Positions 6,387-12,104 of a DNA stretch of 12,104 bases are shown piece by piece. Position 1 is the stretch's first letter. Every line of letters starts with the position of its first letter. Under the pieces are notes generated by a model. That model was not told where the DNA came from. It saw only the letters and a list, made by a program, of their open reading frames with translations, and searched no databases. The DNA is from Alphaproteobacteria bacterium (GTDB lineage Bacteria; Pseudomonadota; Alphaproteobacteria; UBA8366; JADFVY01), in the NCBI GenBank assembly GCA_029881615.1, contig JAOUMF010000020.1, forward strand, positions 1 through 12,104. Reading direction: 5' to 3'. A program made the position numbers and the translations under genes.

Positions 6387-7757
6387 ATGGCAGCACCTTC
6401 AAGCGGCGGCGGCGAAAGCCCCATTACAGATAAGCAGCAACTGATCGAATATTTTGAGCGCGGCAACAAACCCCGTGAAGCCTGGCGTATCGGCACGGAG
6501 CATGAAAAGTTCGGCTATGACACGGTGAGCCACAAGCCGCTGGCCTATGAAGGCGTGCCCGGTATAGAGGCATTATTGAAGGGGCTGCAGCGCTTCGGCT
6601 GGGAACCGGTGTCCGAGGGTGGCAGGATCATTGCGCTCCGCATGGCCGACGGCTGTTCGATCACGTTGGAGCCGGGCGGCCAGTTCGAGCTTTCCGGCGC
6701 GCCGCTGGAAAACATCCACCAGACCTGCCACGAGGTGAACGAGCATCTGCGCGAGGTAAAGGAGGTTTGCGGCGAGATGGGCGCGAGCATGATCGGTCTC
6801 GGCTTTCATCCCAAGGCGACCCGTGATGATATTTCGTGGATGCCCAAGGGACGCTACAAGATCATGCGTCGCTATATGCCGACACGCGGCAATCTCGGGC
6901 TCGACATGATGACCCGTACCTGCACGGTGCAGGTGAATCTGGACTTTTCGTCCGAAGCCGACATGGTCAAGAAGTTCCGTGTCGGACTGGCGCTGCAGCC
7001 GATCGCCACGGCACTGTTTGCCAACTCGCCGTTCACCGAAGGCAAGCCCAACGGATTCCTTAGTTACCGCAGTCAGATATGGACCGACACCGACCCCGAC
7101 AGGTCTGGCATGCTTCCTTTCGTATTCGAGGACGGATTCGGGTTCGAGCGCTGGGTGGATTACCTTCTCGATGTGCCGATGTATTTCGTCTATCGCGACG
7201 GCAATTATATCGATGTCGCCGGCAAATCATTCCGCGACTTCATGGCTGGCAAGCTGGAGGGCTTCGAGGGTCAGGCGCCGGGCATCGGTGATTGGGCAGA
7301 CCATATGACGACCGCCTTTCCCGAAGTGCGACTGAAACATTTTCTGGAAATGCGCGGCGCCGATGGCGGTCCCTGGCGGCGGCTCTGCGCGCTGCCGGCG
7401 CTGTGGGTGGGATTGCTGTATGATGACGCGGCGCTGGATGCGGCATGGAACCTGTGCCGCGATTGGTCGATGGACGAGCGCGAGATGCTGCGCAACGAGG
7501 CGCCCAGAACGGCGCTGAAGACGAAATTCCGTAATGGCACGATGCAGGACCTGGCAAAGGATGTGCTGGCTATTGCAAACGACGGCCTTAAGGCCCGTGC
7601 CGTGCGGGATAGCTTTGGCGAGGATGAGGCTCATTTCCTCAACGCCCTGCACGAAATCGCCGAAAGCGGCATTACCCCGGCTGAAGAACTGCTCGAGGCA
7701 TACGAAAATCGCTGGAATGGCAGTATCGAGCCGCTGTTTGATGAGTACGCCTACTGA
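6387..7757 (+). CDS. gshA: Glutamate-cysteine ligase (class II, plant/alphaproteobacterial type)
   Basis: This 456-residue enzyme joins glutamate and cysteine using ATP, the first step of glutathione synthesis. It belongs to the group shared by alphaproteobacteria and plants rather than the E. coli type. [12 protein letters not shown] (33-44) is the signature glutamate-binding start. [14 protein letters not shown] (91-104) and [11 protein letters not shown] (177-187) are core active-site strands, and [24 protein letters not shown] follows at about 244-267. No second-step gene (gshB) is in the window. The ATG at 6387 was chosen because residues before it in the longer open frame from 6237 only mirror rsmE and are arginine/proline-rich. 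A weak AAGG lies 8 bases upstream. It is the last gene of the rsmE-gshA unit, closed by a strong terminator. Confidence 0.95.
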   Translation: MAAPSSGGGESPITDKQQLIEYFERGNKPREAWRIGTEHEKFGYDTVSHKPLAYEGVPGIEALLKGLQRFGWEPVSEGGRIIALRMADGCSITLEPGGQFELSGAPLENIHQTCHEVNEHLREVKEVCGEMGASMIGLGFHPKATRDDISWMPKGRYKIMRRYMPTRGNLGLDMMTRTCTVQVNLDFSSEADMVKKFRVGLALQPIATALFANSPFTEGKPNGFLSYRSQIWTDTDPDRSGMLPFVFEDGFGFERWVDYLLDVPMYFVYRDGNYIDVAGKSFRDFMAGKLEGFEGQAPGIGDWADHMTTAFPEVRLKHFLEMRGADGGPWRRLCALPALWVGLLYDDAALDAAWNLCRDWSMDEREMLRNEAPRTALKTKFRNGTMQDLAKDVLAIANDGLKARAVRDSFGEDEAHFLNALHEIAESGITPAEELLEAYENRWNGSIEPLFDEYAY

Positions 7758-7779
7758 GCGGCAGGTAAAAAGATCAGCG

Positions 7780-7819
7780 AAAACCCCGCCCGGCATTGCC
7801 GAGGCGGGGTTTTCTTTTT
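7780..7819. terminator. Bidirectional rho-independent terminator between gshA and the AEC gene
   Basis: AAAACCCCGCC (7780-7790) pairs perfectly with GGCGGGGTTTT (7803-7813). CGGC/GCCG extends the stem inside, leaving an ATT loop and one bulged A. On the forward strand CTTTTT follows for gshA. On the reverse strand the stem ends in TTTT with another T-run shortly after, so it can also end the AEC transcript. A second hairpin (7824-7831 with 7839-7846) precedes it on the AEC side. Confidence 0.9.
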
Positions 7820-7867
7820 GACGCCGGTGGCGGTGTATGCCGCCGGATGTCTGGCTTCAAATCAATT

Positions 7868-8806
7868 CTAGCCCTTCAGATATAACAGGGCTGCAGCCGA
7901 TACCAGGGCCAGTATGGTCGATACCAGAATGGCGGAACTGGCAATGGCTGCGCCTTTCGCCGACCGACTGGCCATGTTGTGCATGTTGAAGCCGACCGGC
8001 ATTGCGGCCAGCATCGCGGCGGCCCAGGCCCAGCTGTTCAGGCCGAAGACCTTGTTGGCCAGCAGATAGACGATCACGGGGAACGCGACCAGCTTGAAAA
8101 CGGTAACCACCGAGGTCTCGACTCCGTTGCCGCTGAATTTATAGCGAATCATCATGCCGCCCAGGGCGAACAGGGAACAGGCATATGTGGCGTCGCCAAG
8201 TGTTTTGAGGATCTCATTCGCTTCCGCGGGGAATCGTGGCGCGCCCGTGACGTCATAAATGATTCCTGCGACCAGGGCGATGAAGATGGGGTTCTTCGCC
8301 TGATTGACGACGGTGCCCCAGATCGCCGAGGGAAGTTCGCTGGCCTTGCCGCTGCGAACACGCAGCACGACCGTGAGCAGGATTGCCATCAACATGCCGT
8401 GCAGGCCAACGATCATGGCGACCGGCAGGACCAGTTTGGGTCCGAGCAACATGAGTGTCGCGGGAACACCCAGCAGGATCATGTTGGAATGGGAAGCGCC
8501 GACGGCCAGAATATTCTGTTCCGCCTTTCCGGTTTTCAGGACAAACTGGCTGATTACGATAGCGAGGATCAGAACTATGAGCGCGCCGATATAGTAACTG
8601 GCCAGAACATCCAGTACATATTCAAGATTCTTGTTTATCGAACTGTTGGCGACGTTTCGGAAAATCAGAGCCGGAAGTGCAATCACGAAGACGAACTTGG
8701 AAATTCCGTCGTTCGCGGCTGCGCTGACATAGTCGAATCGTACGGCCAGATAGCCGATGGCGACAATCACCGCCAGGGGCAAGATATTTAATAAAATGGC
8801 TTCCAT
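7868..8806 (-). CDS. AEC (auxin efflux carrier) family transporter
   Basis: The 312-residue protein is almost wholly hydrophobic, with about ten predicted membrane helices in two halves of five. Each half has a broken helix: SHSNMILLGVP at 105-115 and PVGFNMHNMA at 270-279. These positions fit the crossover site of the AEC/bile-acid-type transporter fold. Bacterial AEC proteins are thought to export or exchange small organic acids such as malate or malonate. The substrate here cannot be told from sequence or from neighbours. GGAG precedes the ATG at 8806. A small GGACC-N4-GGTCC hairpin sits in the 5' leader at 8833-8846. The gene lies downstream of the tldD/protease pair on the same strand, but a 137-base gap suggests its own promoter. 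It ends at a shared bidirectional terminator. Confidence 0.88.
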   Translation of the reverse strand: MEAILLNILPLAVIVAIGYLAVRFDYVSAAANDGISKFVFVIALPALIFRNVANSSINKNLEYVLDVLASYYIGALIVLILAIVISQFVLKTGKAEQNILAVGASHSNMILLGVPATLMLLGPKLVLPVAMIVGLHGMLMAILLTVVLRVRSGKASELPSAIWGTVVNQAKNPIFIALVAGIIYDVTGAPRFPAEANEILKTLGDATYACSLFALGGMMIRYKFSGNGVETSVVTVFKLVAFPVIVYLLANKVFGLNSWAWAAAMLAAMPVGFNMHNMASRSAKGAAIASSAILVSTILALVSAAALLYLKG

Positions 8807-8943
8807 AAGGGGTCTCCAGGTACGGTTTGTTGGGACCAGCAGGTCCTCATTATGACGGGCGCCGCACCCACCCCAGGCGCATCGCGTAACAATCGCCGCG
8901 AGAAATTAAAGTAAGGTTAAATTATTGCGCGGAATTATTGGCG

Positions 8944-9672
8944 TTACGGTCGAAGAATCAGCGAATCGCCGCGAACCTCGAAGCCCGATAACCGGTCCAG
9001 GAAGCTCATCCCCAGCAGGGAGTCCGACATTGCCGCATCGTTGACGGAGGCGGCGACGCCGCCAAAGCGAATGGTGCCCGCGGCGATAGAGCGAAGCATG
9101 ACGGGAGCGCCCCAGCCAACGCCGTTGGCGGTCTGGTATTGCTTGTTGAACACCAGCTCGTTTCGGTCAAAGCCGACTCGTCTGGCATCACCCGGGCTCA
9201 GCACGATGTCGCTCGCCCCTGTGTCCACCAGGAACCGGACCTGCTGCCCGTTTACTATTGCGTCTATGTAGAAATGCCCGTCCGCGCCCCGGCGGTACAG
9301 CATTTCGCCGCCATTGGTCTCATTGCCCCGGGCCGGTTCAAGTTCGCCGGCGATTCGCAGGCCCAAGACTTCCAGCTCGTAGCGGAATCCGTAAAGGGCA
9401 ACCAGCCCCGCCAGGATGGCAATCCAGATCGCGATGTCCCGCACCGCCTTTTTCACGTTCAGTGTTCGGCTGCCCAGGATACCGCTGGCAACCACCAGCA
9501 GGATCGCGCCGTAGCGCGTGATGTCGATCATTGCCTCGCGTGAGTCGAGCGCGCCTGGATGGCGGCTTGTGAGCCAGATAACCAGGCCGGTCAACCCGAC
9601 CGCGACGGCCAGAAACCAGACCCAGCGATTCGGGCCGCCGCCTTGCGGCGCGCTTGGTGGTGTTTGCACCAT
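8944..9672 (-). CDS. Membrane-anchored retropepsin-like aspartic protease (TIGR02281-like)
   Basis: The 242-residue protein has three hydrophobic segments (about 17-34, 53-67, 77-96) followed by a soluble domain. That domain starts with MLYRRGADGHFYIDAIVNG and contains FLVDTGASDIVL with catalytic Asp150 in the DTGA motif. LLGMSFLDRL (219-228) matches the conserved second half of single-domain clan AA proteases. Only one DTG is present, so activity would need a homodimer, as in retropepsins and the rickettsial APRc. With three membrane segments the catalytic domain may face the periplasm, but topology is inferred. The gene starts 30 bases after the tldD stop on the same strand, suggesting one transcript. 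A run of A precedes the ATG and the nearest AGGGG is about 11 bases upstream, so translation initiation may be modest. Substrate unknown. Confidence 0.85.
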   Translation of the reverse strand: MVQTPPSAPQGGGPNRWVWFLAVAVGLTGLVIWLTSRHPGALDSREAMIDITRYGAILLVVASGILGSRTLNVKKAVRDIAIWIAILAGLVALYGFRYELEVLGLRIAGELEPARGNETNGGEMLYRRGADGHFYIDAIVNGQQVRFLVDTGASDIVLSPGDARRVGFDRNELVFNKQYQTANGVGWGAPVMLRSIAAGTIRFGGVAASVNDAAMSDSLLGMSFLDRLSGFEVRGDSLILRP

Positions 9673-9702
9673 TTTTTTTGCAACCCCTTACCTTACGTAA
9701 CC

Positions 9703-11136
9703 TCAGGCGGCGGTGCCGCCCACGGTCAGCCCGTCAATACGGAGGGTTGGCTGCCCCACGCCTACCGGCACGCCCTGACCGTCCTTGCCGCAGGTGCCGA
9801 TACCCGGGTCCATTTCCATGTTGTTGCCGATCATCGAAACCCGGGTCAGTACGTCCGGCCCGTTGCCAATCAGGGTTGCGCCCTTGACCGGCGCCCCAAG
9901 CTTGCCCTTTTCGATCATGTAAGCCTCGGTGCAGGAGAACACGAACTTACCGCTGGTAATATCCACCTGCCCGCCGCCGAAATTGACGGCGTAAATGCCC
10001 TTGTCCACCGAAGCGATGATTTCCTCATGCTCGCGGTCGCCGGCCAGCATGCAGGTGTTGGTCATGCGGGGCATGGGCGCGTGGGCATAGGACTGCCTGC
10101 GCCCGTTACCCGTGGGTTTTACATTCATCAGGCGCGCGTTCTGGCGATCCTGCATATAGCCAACCAGTTTTCCGTTCTCGATCAGCGTGGTGCAGCTGGT
10201 GGGCGTGCCTTCGTCATCGATCGACAGCGAGCCGCGCCTGTCGGCGATGGTTCCGTCATCGACCACGGTAACGCCTTCGGCGGCAACCTTGTATCCCATG
10301 AGGCCAGAGAACGCGGAGGTTTTCTTGCGGTTGAAATCGCCTTCCAGCCCGTGGCCAATAGCCTCGTGCAACAGGATTCCCGGCCAGCCCGGACCCAACA
10401 CCACATCCATTTCGCCGGCGGGTGCCGGGATCGAGTCCAGATTGACCAGCGCCTGGCGTAGCGCCTCGTCGACCTGATATTGCCAGGCATCCGGCGTGAC
10501 GAAGGTGGCGAATCCGACGCGCCCTCCGGCGCCGTAGCTGCCGCTTTCCATGCGGTCGCCCTTGCCGACGACCACCGATACGTTCAGCCGCACCAGCGGT
10601 CGGATATCGGCGGCGCGTTTGCCGTCGCCGCGAATGATCTGCACCGCCTGCCATTCGCCGGCAATTGATGCGCTGACCTGCTTGACCAGGGGGTCTTTCC
10701 CGCGGGCATAGGCGTCAATGTCGCTCAACAGTTTCACCTTGTCCTCGAAACTGAAGGCGCCCAATGGGTTTTCATCGGTATAAAGGGCCTGGTTGGTGCC
10801 GGCCGGTGGTTCGGCCATTGTGCCGCCCTTGCCGGTTCGAACGGCCTGAACCGTTTCGGCGGCTCGTTTCAAGGCTTCTTCGCTCAAGTCGCTGGCATGG
10901 GAATAGCCGGTGGCTTCGCCCGATATCGCCCGCAGCCCGAAGCCCTGGGATGTATCGAAACTGGCGCTGCGGATGTGGCCATCATCCAGCGAAATGCCCT
11001 CTGACTGGCAATATTCCAGATAGAGCTCGCCGTCGTCGAACCCCTTCAACGCGGTGGCCACCAGCTTTTCTGTTTTTTCCCGGTCAAGTCCGGTGCGCTT
11101 GAAGAAGAGATCGTCGGTCTTGCTCAGGTTGCTCAT
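9703..11136 (-). CDS. tldD: TldD metalloprotease subunit
   Basis: The 477-residue protein is full length for TldD, which with TldE/PmbA forms the heterodimeric zinc protease that removes leader peptides and degrades unfolded peptides. The zinc motif HEAIGH (257-262) is intact, in LLHEAIGHGLEGDFNRKKTS. The third zinc-ligand region around FSCTEAYMIEKGKLG (400-414, with Cys402), GAPVKGATLIGNG (414-426) and GTCGKDGQGVPVGVGQPTLRI (about 447-467) are all typical. AAGAGAG lies about 6 bases before the ATG at 11136. It is followed 30 bases on by a membrane aspartic protease gene. A PmbA-like start at 1-125, on the same strand about 9.6 kb away, is the likely partner subunit. Confidence 0.95.
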   Translation of the reverse strand: MSNLSKTDDLFFKRTGLDREKTEKLVATALKGFDDGELYLEYCQSEGISLDDGHIRSASFDTSQGFGLRAISGEATGYSHASDLSEEALKRAAETVQAVRTGKGGTMAEPPAGTNQALYTDENPLGAFSFEDKVKLLSDIDAYARGKDPLVKQVSASIAGEWQAVQIIRGDGKRAADIRPLVRLNVSVVVGKGDRMESGSYGAGGRVGFATFVTPDAWQYQVDEALRQALVNLDSIPAPAGEMDVVLGPGWPGILLHEAIGHGLEGDFNRKKTSAFSGLMGYKVAAEGVTVVDDGTIADRRGSLSIDDEGTPTSCTTLIENGKLVGYMQDRQNARLMNVKPTGNGRRQSYAHAPMPRMTNTCMLAGDREHEEIIASVDKGIYAVNFGGGQVDITSGKFVFSCTEAYMIEKGKLGAPVKGATLIGNGPDVLTRVSMIGNNMEMDPGIGTCGKDGQGVPVGVGQPTLRIDGLTVGGTAA

Positions 11137-11219
11137 GGATACTCTCTTGTTTCCGGTGCGTCGACGGTGATGGCGGCGTTGTTTGCGATACGCCGAATCC
11201 CTCGCCGCGATTATCCCGC

Positions 11220-11237
11220 CAGCCTGTCATCAGGCTG
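11220..11237. promoter_or_regulatory. Perfect 7-base stem hairpin upstream of tldD
   Basis: CAGCCTG (11220-11226) and CAGGCTG (11231-11237) pair around TCAT. It lies about 85 bases before tldD and 124 bases before the DUF3422 gene. No T-run follows, so it is not a terminator. An operator or leader hairpin is possible. Confidence 0.3.
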
Positions 11238-11256
11238 AAATATTTATGCTCTACGG

Positions 11257-11301
11257 TTCGCCTGTTAAACGATATAGCGCATAATGACGGTTGGTATATC
11301 G
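11257..11301 (+). promoter_or_regulatory. Candidate promoter of the DUF3422 gene with overlapping inverted repeat
   Basis: TTCGCC (11257-11262) and CATAAT (11280-11285) are spaced by 17 bases, a plausible -35/-10 pair. CGATATA (11270-11276) and TATATCG (11295-11301) are perfect inverted copies separated by 18 bases and bracket the -10 box and the expected start site. A repressor site is a possible reading. Both elements were found by eye. Confidence 0.28.
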
Positions 11302-11360
11302 TAATTGCGCGGAAATTCACAGGCCGGCGCGTGTTCGGCCATGTAAAGGCTACGTGGAAT

Positions 11361-12104
11361 ATGCCCAAATTCAAGGAACATGATCTGCGTTCTTCGCTGG
11401 TCAATGAAGTTCATGCCCGTCCTTTTGAACAATTGCGTCCTCCCGTGCGCGCGTCCCATATCGCCATGCTGCATACGGAAGCAGACGCCATGCGCGATCG
11501 GCGGCATGTGGCGGCGCTGTGTGAAAGTCATGGTTTACCGGTTCCAAATGAAGGGGCCACCCATCATAGCGCCGACTTTGGGGCTTTCCGTCTGAAGTGG
11601 GAACGGCATAGCGAGTTCGCCACCTATACCTTCTTTCGCGGCGGCGAATTCACCGACCCCTTCGCCAGGCCGGCGATCAATCGCGTTTCCGAGGAGTGGC
11701 TTGCGGATCTTCCGGGAGAATTGCTGGTTGCCGTGAATGTTGCCGTGGAACATCGCGATGCGCCTGAACGAAGCATAGCCGATCTTGGTGAGTTTTTGGC
11801 ATCCGATAGCCTGGCGGGCAGCCGGATGGCTGGCGGCAACGCCGTGGCTTGGACCGATTTTCGTCTGCATGAGGATGGGTTCGGCCGTATCATTGTGCGC
11901 GATGTGGGGCTGGGGTCACGCCAGGCCGGTCGTCTGGTGCAGCGTTTGCTGGAAATCGAGACCTATCGGATCATGGCGCTGCGTACCTTGCCCCTGGCCC
12001 GTGAGGCGGGAGAGGAAATCACCGATGCGGCAGGAAAGCTGAACGAAATAACCGAGCGGATGCCGGAAATAGAAGGGTTGGAGGACGAGAAGGTGTTGTT
12101 GGAC
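11361..12104 (+). CDS. DUF3422 family protein, N-terminal part
   Basis: An ATG at 11361 opens 248 codons with no stop before the right edge, so the gene is cut by the window. The N-terminus NEVHARPFEQLRPP (15-28), ASHIAMLHTEADAMRDRRHV (31-50) and FRLKWERHSEFATYTFFRGG (about 77-96) look like DUF3422, a proteobacterial family I recall at roughly 420-440 residues, often with hydrophobic segments near the C-terminus. An acidic, helix-forming stretch begins near residue 212 (EAGEEITDAAGKLNEITERM). The start follows a stop in the same frame upstream and has only a weak AAGG about 12 bases before it. The function is unknown. It diverges from tldD. Confidence 0.8.
   Translation, partial: MPKFKEHDLRSSLVNEVHARPFEQLRPPVRASHIAMLHTEADAMRDRRHVAALCESHGLPVPNEGATHHSADFGAFRLKWERHSEFATYTFFRGGEFTDPFARPAINRVSEEWLADLPGELLVAVNVAVEHRDAPERSIADLGEFLASDSLAGSRMAGGNAVAWTDFRLHEDGFGRIIVRDVGLGSRQAGRLVQRLLEIETYRIMALRTLPLAREAGEEITDAAGKLNEITERMPEIEGLEDEKVLLD

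Noticed and set aside
7979..8791. A 270-codon forward frame opposite the AEC transporter
   Set aside because: It is a highly polar Asp/Gln/His-rich mirror of a membrane protein. The reverse-strand protein has ten plausible membrane helices.
8833..8846. GGACC/GGTCC hairpin upstream of the AEC gene as a riboswitch or attenuator
   Set aside because: A single 5-base stem with no T-run and no recognisable conserved aptamer is not enough to claim an RNA regulator.
9559..10461. A 300-codon forward frame opposite tldD and the protease
   Set aside because: Both reverse-strand genes are well supported by motifs, and the forward frame spans parts of both with no domain of its own.
1..12104. CRISPR array, tRNA, rRNA, insertion sequence, phage or toxin-antitoxin module
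   Set aside because: I saw no regularly spaced repeats, cloverleaf, transposase-like or toxin-like gene. All stretches without genes are shorter than about 230 bases.

Overview
The window looks like an ordinary chromosomal stretch of an alphaproteobacterium, probably from Rhodospirillales or a neighbouring order. This rests on moderately high GC, on the order ubiA (reverse) / rsmE-gshA (forward) that I associate with that group, on the plant-type (class II) glutamate-cysteine ligase, and on several small families common in alphaproteobacteria (DUF4170, DUF2914, DUF3422, TIGR02281-type aspartic protease). No database could be searched, so the taxon is inference.

Layout. 1-125 is the N-terminus of a PmbA/TldE-like protein on the reverse strand, running off the left edge. 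126-353 is a divergent promoter region. 354-806 (+) is an exported DsrE-like protein with its own terminator. 874-2382 (-) is ubiD. 2504-3609 (+) is a two-gene unit: a tandem-duplicated DUF4170 protein and a conserved hypothetical protein with a GGCT-like GSN motif, joined by a TGATG overlap. 3614-4009 (-) is a secreted DUF2914 protein, and 4185-4571 (+) is a DUF302 protein. 4575-5513 (-) is ubiA. 5591-7757 (+) is an rsmE-gshA operon ended by a strong bidirectional terminator. 7868-8806 (-) is an AEC-family transporter. 8944-11136 (-) holds tldD followed by a membrane-anchored retropepsin-like protease. 11361-12104 (+) is the start of a DUF3422 protein, cut by the right edge.

Functional links. 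UbiA and UbiD catalyse consecutive steps of ubiquinone synthesis: prenylation of 4-hydroxybenzoate, then decarboxylation of the product. Their genes are on the same strand but 2.2 kb apart, with four small genes between them. TldD and PmbA/TldE are the two halves of a known heterodimeric protease, and both are present about 9.6 kb apart on the same strand. RsmE (16S rRNA methylation) and GshA (first step of glutathione synthesis) share one transcript. The UbiD cofactor supplier UbiX is not in the window.

I see no phage, insertion sequence, CRISPR array, tRNA, rRNA or defence system, and no convincing new multi-gene system. The points most worth a second look are the internal duplication and translational coupling at 2504-3609, the tldD-retropepsin pair, and several palindromes in divergent promoters and at convergent gene ends.
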